Positions 56,181-64,000 of a stretch of DNA of 64,000 nucleotides are shown piece by piece. The translations under genes and the position numbers were made by a program. Every line of letters starts with the position of its first letter. The first letter of the stretch is position 1. This DNA is from Caballeronia peredens (GTDB lineage: Bacteria > Pseudomonadota > Gammaproteobacteria > Burkholderiales > Burkholderiaceae), in assembly GCA_001544595.2 (NCBI GenBank), contig FCOH02000004.1, positions 248,001 through 312,000 on the forward strand, in the 5' to 3' direction. The notes beneath the pieces are model-generated. The model worked only from the letters and a program-made list of their open reading frames with translations, ran no database searches and was not told the origin of the DNA.

Positions 56181-56852
56181 ATGCGAAAAGGCGAACAGAC
56201 GCGGGCCGCGATTCTCGACGCAGCGCTGGAATTGGCAAGTCGGGACGGGCTGGAAGGGCTGACGATCGGCCTGCTGGCCGAGCGGATGCAGATGAGCAAA
56301 AGCGGTGTGTTTGCGCATTTCGGGTCGCGCGAGGATTTGCAGGTCGAGGTGGTGCGCGAGTATCACCGGCGCTTCGAGGACGAAGTGTTCTTTCCGAGCC
56401 TGCGCGAAGCGCGCGGCCTGCCGCGATTGCGCGCGATGATGAATCGCTGGATGGAGAAGCGCATCCAGGAAGTGACCACGGGTTGTATCTACATCAGCGG
56501 TGCGGTCGAGTATGACGACCGCGCGGCGAGCGCTGTGCGCGAGCAGCTCGTGCACAGCGTGAGCATGTGGCGCGAGGCGTTGTTGCGCGCGATCCGCCAG
56601 TCGAAGGACGAAGGGCATCTGAAGCCGGAGACGGATCCGCATCTGATGCTGTTCGAGTTGTACAGCTTTACGCTCGGCCTGCATCACGACGCGCGTTTCC
56701 TGCATCTGCCGGAAGCCGTGCAACTGACGCGGGACGCGCTGGAAAAAACGATCGTTTCGTATCAGACGCCGCGCGCGAGCGCCGGACCGGGCGCGGGACC
56801 GGAGGCAAGCGCTGCGGCGAGTCTGACTTCGCAACCCACTGATAGTCGTTAG
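56181..56852 (+). CDS. TetR-family regulator of the beta-oxidation operon
   Basis: A 223-residue repressor with the N-terminal TetR HTH (about 5-50: RAAILDAALELASRDGLEGLTIGLLAERM seen in parts, then SKSGVFAHFGSREDL). The ligand domain follows (about 75-195) and ends in an Ala/Gly/Ser-rich tail. TAGGGA precedes the ATG at 56181. The operator sits in its own promoter, and the fatty-acid genes follow on the same strand, so it probably senses an acyl-CoA and controls them. The 28 in-frame codons upstream lie over the promoter and are rejected. Confidence 0.88.
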   Translation: MRKGEQTRAAILDAALELASRDGLEGLTIGLLAERMQMSKSGVFAHFGSREDLQVEVVREYHRRFEDEVFFPSLREARGLPRLRAMMNRWMEKRIQEVTTGCIYISGAVEYDDRAASAVREQLVHSVSMWREALLRAIRQSKDEGHLKPETDPHLMLFELYSFTLGLHHDARFLHLPEAVQLTRDALEKTIVSYQTPRASAGPGAGPEASAAASLTSQPTDSR

Positions 56853-56924
56853 CGGCGCTGTTCGAATCGAGGGAAGGTGGTTCGGCGGCGCGCATCGAGA
56901 AGCCTGAAGAAACTGGAGAGACTC

Positions 56925-58712
56925 ATGGGACAGTACGCCGCCCCCCTTCGCGACATGCAATTCGTGCTGCACGAACTGCTGAACGTCGAAGCTGAATTGA
57001 AGAGCATGCCGAAGCATGCCGACCTCGACGCCGACACCATCAACCAGGTGCTCGAGGAAGCCGGCAAGTTCTGCTCGGAAGTCGTGTTTCCGCTCAACCA
57101 GAGCGGCGACCGCGAAGGCTGCACCTACGAGGGCGATGGCGTCGTGAGGACGCCCGCCGGTTTCCGCCAGGCGTACCGGCAGTACATCGAGGCGGGCTGG
57201 CCCGCGCTCGGCTGCGATCCCGAGTTCGGCGGCCAGGGCTTGCCCGCGTTCGTGAACAATGCGCTCTACGAAATGCTCAACTCCGCGAATCAGGCCTGGA
57301 CGATGTATCCCGGCCTGTCGCACGGCGCGTACGAGTGTCTGCACGAGCACGGCACGCCGGAGCAGAAATCGACCTACCTGCCGAAACTCGTCTCGGGCGA
57401 ATGGACCGGCACCATGTGCCTCACGGAACCACATTGCGGAACGGACCTCGGCATTTTGCGCACGAAGGCCGAACCGAACCCGGACGGCTCGTTCGCGCTC
57501 ACCGGCACGAAGATCTTCATTTCGAGCGGCGAGCACGACATGGCCGAGAACATCGTCCATCTGGTGCTGGCGCGTCTGCCGGGTGCGCCGACGGGCACCA
57601 AGGGCATTTCGCTTTTCATCGTGCCGAAATTCGTTCCCGACGCGAGCGGCGCGGTCGGCGAGCGCAATGCCATCAAGTGCGGATCGATCGAGCACAAGAT
57701 GGGCATTCACGGCAACTCGACCTGCGTGATGAACCTCGACGGCGCGCGCGGCTGGCTCGTCGGCGAGGCGAACAAGGGCCTGAACGCGATGTTCGTGATG
57801 ATGAACGCGGCGCGTCTGGGTGTCGGCATGCAGGGACTCGGGCTCACGGAAGTCGCGTATCAGAACTCGCTCGTGTACGCGAAGGAGCGCCTGCAGATGC
57901 GCGCGCTCACCGGCCCGAAGGCGCCGGAAAAGGCGGCCGATCCGATCATCGTGCATCCGGACGTGCGCCGCATGCTGCTCACGCAGAAGGCCTATGCCGA
58001 AGCGGGCCGCGCGTTCACGTACTGGGCGGCGCTCAACATCGACAAGGAGTTTTCGCATGCCGACGAAGCCGCGCGCCGCGAGGCCGCCGATTTTGTCGCG
58101 CTGCTGACGCCGGTCATCAAGGCGTTCCTGACGGACAACGCGTTCGAAGGCACCAACATGGCGATGCAGATCTACGGCGGCCACGGCTTCATCTCCGAAT
58201 GGGGCATGGAGCAGTACGTCCGCGATGCGCGCATCAACATGATCTACGAAGGCACCAATTCGATTCAGGCGCTCGATCTGCTCGGCCGCAAGATTTTGGG
58301 CGACATGGGCGCGAAGCTGAAGCGCTTCGGCAAGCTCGTGTCGGATTTCGTCGAGCAGGAGGGCGTGAAGCCCGAGATGCAGGAGTTCATCAATCCGCTC
58401 GCGGATATCGGCGAGAAGGTGCAGAAGCTCACGATGGAAATCGGCATGAAGGCCATGCAGAATCCCGACGAAGTGGGCGCGGCGGCCGTGCCGTATCTGC
58501 GTACCGTCGGCCATCTCGTGTACTCGTACTTCTGGGCGCGCATGGCGCGTGTCGCGCTCGATCACGCCGGCTCCGACGACGCCTTCTACAAGGCCAAGCT
58601 CGCCACGGCGCGCTTCTATTTCGCCAAGCTTCTGCCGGAAACGGCTTCGACCATCCGCGCCGCGCGCGCCGGCGCGAAGCCGATGATGGACTACGACGAA
58701 GCGCTGTTCTGA
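56925..58712 (+). CDS. Acyl-CoA dehydrogenase (long form with C-terminal extension)
   Basis: A 595-residue flavoprotein catalysing the first step of beta-oxidation. Standard bacterial acyl-CoA dehydrogenases have about 380-400 residues; this one has the extra C-terminal domain of the family that includes methylmercaptopropionyl-CoA dehydrogenase DmdC. Family segments include CLTEPHCGTDLG, the FISSGEHDM loop, and the FAD-binding MQIYGGHGFISEWGMEQYVRDARIN region, seen in parts, ending in IYEGTNSIQALD. The catalytic base is probably the Glu of YEGTNS. CTGGAGAG precedes the ATG. Chain-length preference cannot be told. Confidence 0.92.
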   Translation: MGQYAAPLRDMQFVLHELLNVEAELKSMPKHADLDADTINQVLEEAGKFCSEVVFPLNQSGDREGCTYEGDGVVRTPAGFRQAYRQYIEAGWPALGCDPEFGGQGLPAFVNNALYEMLNSANQAWTMYPGLSHGAYECLHEHGTPEQKSTYLPKLVSGEWTGTMCLTEPHCGTDLGILRTKAEPNPDGSFALTGTKIFISSGEHDMAENIVHLVLARLPGAPTGTKGISLFIVPKFVPDASGAVGERNAIKCGSIEHKMGIHGNSTCVMNLDGARGWLVGEANKGLNAMFVMMNAARLGVGMQGLGLTEVAYQNSLVYAKERLQMRALTGPKAPEKAADPIIVHPDVRRMLLTQKAYAEAGRAFTYWAALNIDKEFSHADEAARREAADFVALLTPVIKAFLTDNAFEGTNMAMQIYGGHGFISEWGMEQYVRDARINMIYEGTNSIQALDLLGRKILGDMGAKLKRFGKLVSDFVEQEGVKPEMQEFINPLADIGEKVQKLTMEIGMKAMQNPDEVGAAAVPYLRTVGHLVYSYFWARMARVALDHAGSDDAFYKAKLATARFYFAKLLPETASTIRAARAGAKPMMDYDEALF

Positions 58713-58802
58713 TCGCGTTCGCCCGATGCGCCGCGCTTCCCTGACAGGGACGCGGCGTTCCCGCACACATTCTCATCCAGAAGCAATCCCGGAGGCTTAC
58801 CC

Positions 58803-61232
58803 GTGAGCACCCTCAACATTCGCAAAGTCGCCGTGCTCGGCGCGGGCGTGATGGGCGCGCAGATCGCCGCGCATCTGATCAACGCGCGCGTGCCCGTCAT
58901 GCTGTTCGATCTTCCCGCGAAGGAAGGCCCGAAGAACGGCATCGCGCTGAAGGCCATCGAGAACCTGAAGAAGCTGTCGCCCGCGCCGCTCGGCGTGAAG
59001 GACGACGCGCAATACATCGAGCCCGCGAATTACGACGACGACATCGCCCGGCTCGCCGAATGCGATCTCGTGATCGAGGCCATCGCCGAGCGCATGGACT
59101 GGAAGCACGATCTCTACGAGAAAGTGTCGCCGCACATCGCGCCGCAGGCGATCTTCGCGAGCAATACGTCCGGGCTCTCCATCACGGAACTGTCGAACGG
59201 CTTCGCGGATGAACTCAAGGCGCGCTTCTGCGGCGTGCACTTCTTCAATCCGCCGCGCTACATGCATCTGGTCGAGCTGATTCCGACCGCGACGACCGCG
59301 CCGCACATCCTCGATCAACTCGAAACGTTCCTGACGAGCGTGATCGGCAAGGGCGTCGTGCGCGCGAAGGACACGCCGAACTTCATCGCGAACCGCGTCG
59401 GCGTGTTTTCGATTCTCGCCGTGATCGCGGAGGCGGAAAAGTTCGGCCTGCGCTTCGACGAAGTGGACGATCTCACCGGCTCGCGTCTCGGCCGCGCGAA
59501 GTCGGCGACGTTCCGCACGGCGGATGTCGTCGGTCTCGACACGATGGCGCACGTCATCAAGACGATGCAGGACAACCTGCCCGACGATCCGTTCTTTGCC
59601 GTCTACAAGACGCCGCCGGTGCTCGAAGCCCTTGTGAAGGCGGGCGCGCTCGGCCAGAAAACCGGCGCGGGCTTCTATCGCAAGGAAGGAAAGGCGATCA
59701 AGGTGCTCGATCCGAAGACGGCGCAGTACGTCGACGGCGGTGCGAAGGCCGACGAACTCATCGGCCGCATTCTCAAGCGTCCGCCCGCGGAGCGCTTCAA
59801 GCTCCTGCGCGAAACCGACAACAAGCAGGCGCAATTCCTGTGGGCGATTTTCCGCGACGTGTTCCACTACATCGCGGTGCATCTGGAGTCGATCGCCGAC
59901 AATGCGCGCGATGTCGATCTGGCGATCCGCTGGGGCTTCGGCTGGAATCAGGGGCCGTTCGAAAGCTGGCAGGCGGCAGGCTGGCAGCAGATCGCGAAGT
60001 GGGTGCAGGAAGACATCGACGCGGGCCGCGCGCTCTCGAACGCGCCGCTGCCTGCGTGGGTGCTCGACGGTCCCGTCGCCGAGAAGAACGGCGTGCATAC
60101 GAACGAAGGCTCGTGGTCGCCGAATTCGAAGCGCTTCGTGCCGCGCTCGACGCTGCCGGTCTACGAGAAGCAGGTGTTCCGCGCGCCGCTCGTCGGTGAG
60201 ACGGGCGCCGATCCGAAGACCTTCGGCAAGACGCTGTTCGAAACCGAAAACGTGCGCGCGTGGCTCGACCGCGACGATGGCGACATCGTGATCGTTTCCT
60301 TCAAGACGAAGCTGAACACGATCGGCCCGGGCGTGATCGACGGGCTCACGCAAGCGATCGAACTCGCGGAGAAGGACTATCGCGGCGTCGTGATCTGGCA
60401 GCCGACGTCGCTGCAACTCGGCGCGCCCGGCGGCCCGTTCTCGGCCGGCGCGAATCTCGAAGAGGCGATGCCCGCGTTCATGATGGGCGGCGCGAAAGGC
60501 ATCGAGCCGTTCGTGAAGAACTTCCAGCAAGGCATGCTGCGCGTGAAATACGCAAATGTGCCGGTGGTCGCGGCGGTGTCGGGCATCGCGCTCGGCGGCG
60601 GCTGCGAATTGCTGCTGCAATCGGCCAGGCGCGTGGCGCACGTCGAAAGCTATATCGGTCTGGTCGAAGTGGGCGTCGGTCTCGTGCCGGCGGGCGGCGG
60701 GCTGAAGGAAGCGGCGTTGCGCGCGGCGGAGGCGGCGAGCGCCGTCAACGCGACGAGCGATCTGCTCAAGTTCCTGCAGAAGCCGTTCGAAAACGCGGCG
60801 ATGGCCAAGGTCTCGACCTCCGCCTTCGATGCCCGCGCGATGGGCTATCTGAAGCCGAGCGACACGATCGTCTTCAACGTGCACGAACTGCTCGATATCG
60901 CGAAGAAGGAAGCGCGCGCGTTGAGCGATTCGGGTTACCGGCCGCCGTTGCGCGTGAAGCAGGTGCCGGTGGCGGGCCGCTCGGCGATCTCGACGATCAA
61001 GGCGTCGCTCGTCAACATGCGCGACGGACGCTTCATCAGCGATCACGACTATCTGATTGCGAGCCGCATCGCGGAAGCGGTGTGCGGCGGCGATGTCGAA
61101 GCGGGCAGTCTCGTCGACGAGGAATGGCTGCTGGCGCTCGAGCGCCGCGCGTTCGTCGAACTGCTCGGCACGCAGAAGACGCAAGAGCGAATCATGGGCA
61201 TGTTGCAGACCGGCAAGCCGGTTCGCAACTAA
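58803..61232 (+). CDS. 3-hydroxyacyl-CoA dehydrogenase/enoyl-CoA hydratase fusion
   Basis: An 809-residue multifunctional enzyme with the dehydrogenase first and the crotonase last, opposite to E. coli FadB and like Bacillus FadN. The NAD site is VLGAGVMGAQIA (about 10-21); the catalytic His is in GVHFFNPPRYMHL near 143. The crotonase domain (about 480-690) has GIALGGGCELL and GLVEVGVGLVPAGGG, which retains the catalytic Glu. The start is a GTG at 58803 with GGAGG eight bases upstream. It would hydrate and oxidise enoyl-CoA to 3-ketoacyl-CoA for the next gene. Confidence 0.93.
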   Translation: MSTLNIRKVAVLGAGVMGAQIAAHLINARVPVMLFDLPAKEGPKNGIALKAIENLKKLSPAPLGVKDDAQYIEPANYDDDIARLAECDLVIEAIAERMDWKHDLYEKVSPHIAPQAIFASNTSGLSITELSNGFADELKARFCGVHFFNPPRYMHLVELIPTATTAPHILDQLETFLTSVIGKGVVRAKDTPNFIANRVGVFSILAVIAEAEKFGLRFDEVDDLTGSRLGRAKSATFRTADVVGLDTMAHVIKTMQDNLPDDPFFAVYKTPPVLEALVKAGALGQKTGAGFYRKEGKAIKVLDPKTAQYVDGGAKADELIGRILKRPPAERFKLLRETDNKQAQFLWAIFRDVFHYIAVHLESIADNARDVDLAIRWGFGWNQGPFESWQAAGWQQIAKWVQEDIDAGRALSNAPLPAWVLDGPVAEKNGVHTNEGSWSPNSKRFVPRSTLPVYEKQVFRAPLVGETGADPKTFGKTLFETENVRAWLDRDDGDIVIVSFKTKLNTIGPGVIDGLTQAIELAEKDYRGVVIWQPTSLQLGAPGGPFSAGANLEEAMPAFMMGGAKGIEPFVKNFQQGMLRVKYANVPVVAAVSGIALGGGCELLLQSARRVAHVESYIGLVEVGVGLVPAGGGLKEAALRAAEAASAVNATSDLLKFLQKPFENAAMAKVSTSAFDARAMGYLKPSDTIVFNVHELLDIAKKEARALSDSGYRPPLRVKQVPVAGRSAISTIKASLVNMRDGRFISDHDYLIASRIAEAVCGGDVEAGSLVDEEWLLALERRAFVELLGTQKTQERIMGMLQTGKPVRN

Positions 61233-61260
61233 GGCGCGCGGAACACTGGAGCTTCAAGAC

Positions 61261-62457
61261 ATGAGCAAACAACTTCAAGACGCATACATCGTCGCCGCGA
61301 GCCGCACGCCGATCGGCAAGGCGCCGCGCGGCGTGTTCAGGAACACGCGCCCGGACGAACTGCTCGTCCACGCGATCAGATCGGCCGTTGCACAGGTGCC
61401 GGGACTCGATACCAGCGTGATCGAAGACGCGATCGTCGGCTGCGCGATTCCCGAAGCCGAACAAGGGCTGAACGTCGCGCGCATGGGCGCGTTGCTGTCG
61501 GGACTGCCGGACACGGTCGGCGGCGTGACGGTGAACCGTTTCTGCGCATCCGGCCTTACAGCGCTCGCGATGGCGGCGGACCGCATCCGCGTCGGCGAAG
61601 CGGATGCGATGATCGCCGGCGGCTGCGAGTCGATGAGCATGGTGCCGATGATGGGCAATAAGCCGTCGCTGTCGCCGCATATCTTCGATCGCAATGAGGA
61701 CGTCGGCATCGCGTACGGCATGGGCCTGACGGCCGAGAAGGTCGCGGAACGCTGGAAGGTGAGCCGCGAGGCGCAGGACGCGTTCGCGGTGGAGTCGCAT
61801 CGCCGGGCGCTGGCGGCGCAGCAGGCGGGCGAATTCGCCGATGAAATCGCGGCCTACACGCTCAACGAGCGCTTCCCCGATCTTTCGAGCGGCGAAGTGC
61901 GCGTGAATGCGCGCGAGATCGCGCTCGACGAAGGCCCGCGCGAAACGACGCTGGAAGGGCTCGCGAAGCTGCGGCCCGTGTTCGCCAACAAGGGCTCGGT
62001 CACGGCGGGCAACAGCTCGCAGACGTCGGACGGCGCGGGCGCACTGATCGTCGTGTCGGAAAAGATCCTGAAACAGTTCAACCTGACGCCGCTCGCGCGC
62101 TTCGTGAGCTTCGCGGTGCGCGGCGTGCCGCCGGAGATCATGGGCATCGGGCCGAAGGAAGCGATTCCGGCCGCGCTGAAGGCGGCGGGGCTGAAGCAGG
62201 ACGACATCGACTGGTTCGAGCTGAACGAAGCGTTCGCGGCGCAGGCGCTCGCGGTGATCGGCGATCTCGGGCTCGACACGTCGAAGGTCAATCCGCTCGG
62301 CGGCGCGATCGCGCTTGGCCATCCGCTCGGCGCGACGGGCGCGATCCGCGCATCGACGGTCGTGCACGGCCTGCGCCGGCGCAACCTGAAGTACGGGATG
62401 GTGACGATGTGCGTCGGCACCGGCATGGGCGCGGCGGGCATCATCGAGCGGCTGTAA
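61261..62457 (+). CDS. Acetyl-CoA acyltransferase (thiolase, FadA-like)
   Basis: A 398-residue thiolase cleaving 3-ketoacyl-CoA to acetyl-CoA and a shortened acyl-CoA. The nucleophile is Cys95 in VNRFCASGLTA, the second His is His354 in ALGHPLGATG, and the proton-donor Cys384 is in CVGTGMG. The pairing with the upstream dehydrogenase/hydratase fusion makes a complete beta-oxidation complex. The ATG at 61261 is preceded by CTGGAG. It follows the fusion gene by 28 bp. Confidence 0.95.
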   Translation: MSKQLQDAYIVAASRTPIGKAPRGVFRNTRPDELLVHAIRSAVAQVPGLDTSVIEDAIVGCAIPEAEQGLNVARMGALLSGLPDTVGGVTVNRFCASGLTALAMAADRIRVGEADAMIAGGCESMSMVPMMGNKPSLSPHIFDRNEDVGIAYGMGLTAEKVAERWKVSREAQDAFAVESHRRALAAQQAGEFADEIAAYTLNERFPDLSSGEVRVNAREIALDEGPRETTLEGLAKLRPVFANKGSVTAGNSSQTSDGAGALIVVSEKILKQFNLTPLARFVSFAVRGVPPEIMGIGPKEAIPAALKAAGLKQDDIDWFELNEAFAAQALAVIGDLGLDTSKVNPLGGAIALGHPLGATGAIRASTVVHGLRRRNLKYGMVTMCVGTGMGAAGIIERL

Positions 62458-62511
62458 GGCTGACGGTCCGCGGGCGCCGGCGCTTCGCGGACCTGCACAA
62501 GGAGACTGCGG

Positions 62512-63276
62512 ATGGAGATTCAGATCGAACGCGCGGACGGCGTGCTGAGCATCGTGCTCAATCGTCCGGAGAAGAAAAACGCGCTGACGTCGGCGATGTA
62601 TCAGGAAATGGCCGACGGTCTTTACGAAGCCGAGATGGACCCGACCGTGCGCGCCGTGTTGATTCGCGCCACCGGCAACGTGTTCAGCGCGGGCAACGAC
62701 CTCGACGACTTCCTGAACGATCCGCCCAAGGGACTCGACGCGCCCGTGTTCCAGTTCCTGCGCCGCATCAGCGCGCATCCGAAGCCGATCGTCGCGGCGG
62801 TGGCGGGCGCGGCGGTAGGCATCGGCACGACGATGCTCCTGCATTGCGACATCGTCTACGCGAGCCCGAACGCGAAGTTCTCGCTGCCGTTCGTGCAGCT
62901 CGGCCTGTGTCCCGAAGCGGCGTCGAGTCTGTTGCTGCCGCGCACGGCGGGCTATCAGCGCGCGGCGGAAAAACTGCTGCTGGGCGAAGCGTTCGACGTG
63001 AACGAAGCGATCGGCATGGGTTTCGTGAACGGCGCGATCGATGCGGGCGAACTGGATGCGTATGCATTCGAACGGGCGAAGCGGCTGGCGCTGCTGCCGG
63101 CGTCGTCGCTGCGTGCGACCAAGGCGCTGATGAAGGGCGCGCAGACGAACGAAGTGGCGGCGCGGATGGAAGACGAAGCGGCGCACTTCGCGCGCATGCT
63201 GACCGCGCCCGAAGCGCGCGAGGCGTTTCAGGCGTTCTTCGAGAAGCGCAAGCCGGATTTCGGCAAGTTCGAATAA
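62512..63276 (+). CDS. Crotonase-fold protein, probably delta3,delta2-enoyl-CoA isomerase
   Basis: A 254-residue enzyme of the crotonase family. The oxyanion-hole segments are SAGNDL (59-64) and GAAVGIGTTM. Where hydratases have a Glu in PEI..G, this protein has PFVQLG, and its acidic residue is Glu135 in LCPEAASS, the position of the single catalytic Glu in peroxisomal-type enoyl-CoA isomerases. Its role may thus be to shift double bonds of unsaturated fatty acids so that the fusion enzyme can use them. It closes the beta-oxidation operon. A hydratase is the alternative. Confidence 0.78.
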   Translation: MEIQIERADGVLSIVLNRPEKKNALTSAMYQEMADGLYEAEMDPTVRAVLIRATGNVFSAGNDLDDFLNDPPKGLDAPVFQFLRRISAHPKPIVAAVAGAAVGIGTTMLLHCDIVYASPNAKFSLPFVQLGLCPEAASSLLLPRTAGYQRAAEKLLLGEAFDVNEAIGMGFVNGAIDAGELDAYAFERAKRLALLPASSLRATKALMKGAQTNEVAARMEDEAAHFARMLTAPEAREAFQAFFEKRKPDFGKFE

Positions 63277-63282
63277 GCGGCG

Positions 63283-64000
63283 TCAGTCGACGTCATATTC
63301 GACGAAGCTGTTTTCGCGCGCGAAGCTGACGAGCCGCAAGCCCGCCTGCTTCGCGATCGCGATGGCAAGCGACGTCGGCGCGGAAATGGTCGCGACCATC
63401 GGCACGCCGACGCGCGCCGACTTGCGCACGAGTTCATAGCTCGCGCGGCTCGACAGGAACACGAAGCCTTGCGTCGTGTCCTCGCGGCGCAACACTAGCT
63501 GGCCGATGAGCTTGTCGAGCGCGTTATGGCGCCCGACATCCTCGAACGCGTAACGCACCGCGCCGCTTTCATCGCACCACGCGGCGGCGTGCAGGCCGCC
63601 CGTCAGCCTGGTCAACTGCTGATGCGCGGGCAATTCACGCGCGGCGCGCTCGATCGCATCGGGCGCGAGGCGCGCGAGAAAGCCGGTGTCCGGCACGCGT
63701 TCCGCCTCCAGATCCAGCAACTCGATGCTCTCGATACCGCACACGCCGCAGCCGGTGCGTCCGGCGAGCGCGCGGCGCTTGTCCTTCAGCGACGCGAACG
63801 CCTGCTGCACGACCTGCAAATGCACTTCGGCGTGCGGCAGCGCGTGGCCGTCATCGCGAAAGTAGACTTCGATGTCGTGGATATCGCTGCCGCGCCCGAC
63901 GATGCCCTCGGTCAATGAAAAGCCCACCGCGAAGGCTTCGAGATCGCGCGGCGTGCACATCATCACGGCATGCGAGATGCCGTTGTAGACGAGCGCGACG
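63283..64000 (-). CDS. fdhD: Formate dehydrogenase accessory sulfurtransferase FdhD, 5' end outside the window
   Basis: About 239 C-terminal residues are present; the N-terminus lies beyond the right edge, and the frame is open to base 64000 (reading VALVYNGISHAV before MMCTPRD). FdhD transfers sulfur to the Mo-bis-MGD cofactor of formate dehydrogenases. The mobile-loop cysteines are in TGCGVCGIES, and the family segments EAFAVGFSLTEGIV, FEDVGRHNALDKLIG and FLSSRASYELV are clear. It is convergent with the crotonase gene, 6 bp apart. Confidence 0.93.
   Translation of the reverse strand, partial: VALVYNGISHAVMMCTPRDLEAFAVGFSLTEGIVGRGSDIHDIEVYFRDDGHALPHAEVHLQVVQQAFASLKDKRRALAGRTGCGVCGIESIELLDLEAERVPDTGFLARLAPDAIERAARELPAHQQLTRLTGGLHAAAWCDESGAVRYAFEDVGRHNALDKLIGQLVLRREDTTQGFVFLSSRASYELVRKSARVGVPMVATISAPTSLAIAIAKQAGLRLVSFARENSFVEYDVD

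Noticed and set aside
58797..61184. A minus-strand open frame of about 800 codons opposite the dehydrogenase/hydratase fusion
   Set aside because: Antisense shadow of a clearly recognised gene, with shadow-like composition.
1..64000. tRNA, rRNA, CRISPR arrays, insertion sequences and prophage genes
   Set aside because: No cloverleaf-like segment, repeat array, transposase or phage gene was recognised in reading the window; a tRNA/Rfam scan would be the decisive check.

Overview
The window reads as chromosomal DNA of a betaproteobacterium of the family Burkholderiaceae, most likely the Burkholderia / Paraburkholderia / Caballeronia group. This rests on the uniformly high GC with G/C third positions, the block hprK-ptsN-hpf-rpoN-lptB-lptA-lptC-kdsC-kdsD next to a Kef-type antiporter, a Burkholderia-type general porin, and the ubiE / Tim44-like / ubiJ / ubiB and fmdB / DUF502 / aspS / nudB / clsB blocks. 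No rRNA, tRNA, CRISPR array, insertion sequence or prophage was recognised. Almost all of it is ordinary core genome, with one clear accessory island and a few short AT-rich patches. Genus placement is inference.

Layout. 1-7.2 kb (minus): nitrogen PTS and envelope block, in transcription order kdsD, kdsC, lptC, lptA, lptB, rpoN, hpf, then ptsN and hprK (cut by the window edge). It makes the Kdo precursor, builds the LPS bridge and encodes sigma-54 with its usual neighbours. 7.3-12.3 kb (plus): Kef-type antiporter, apt, LysE-type exporter, a Nudix protein and purU, closed by a very long bidirectional terminator against an AI-2E/PerM-type membrane protein. 13.6-18.7 kb: uvrA (minus), an MFS transporter and ssb.

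18.8-24.7 kb is the most unusual region: an AT-rich intergenic stretch, three tandem RcsB-like response regulators and one large hybrid kinase (two PAS-like regions, HisKA, HATPase, an ABL-like region, a receiver and an HPt). I read it as an Rcs-like multistep phosphorelay with three output regulators and almost no periplasmic sensor. A LysR regulator, a porin, a CHRD protein, an esterase and an EcsC protein follow.

29.8-36.1 kb: an MFS pump with its MarR regulator and a palindromic operator, then a D-amino-acid cluster. A D-serine-dehydratase-like PLP enzyme is divergent from an RpiR regulator, a D-aminoacylase and a RidA imine deaminase. Together these would hydrolyse N-acyl-D-amino acids, deaminate the product and clear the reactive enamine. 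An AT-rich orphan lipoprotein gene (36.2 kb) precedes queF, a 5'-nucleotidase, ilvA and a 1364-residue FAD/Fe-S oxidoreductase.

45-50.8 kb: HIT and DUF971 proteins and the ubiquinone genes ubiE, ubiJ and ubiB. 50.9-55.9 kb: fmdB, DUF502, aspS, nudB and clsB. 56.1-63.3 kb: a beta-oxidation operon with its own TetR regulator and a clear promoter/operator, an acyl-CoA dehydrogenase, a 3-hydroxyacyl-CoA dehydrogenase/enoyl-CoA hydratase fusion, a thiolase and a crotonase that looks like an enoyl-CoA isomerase. The window ends inside fdhD.
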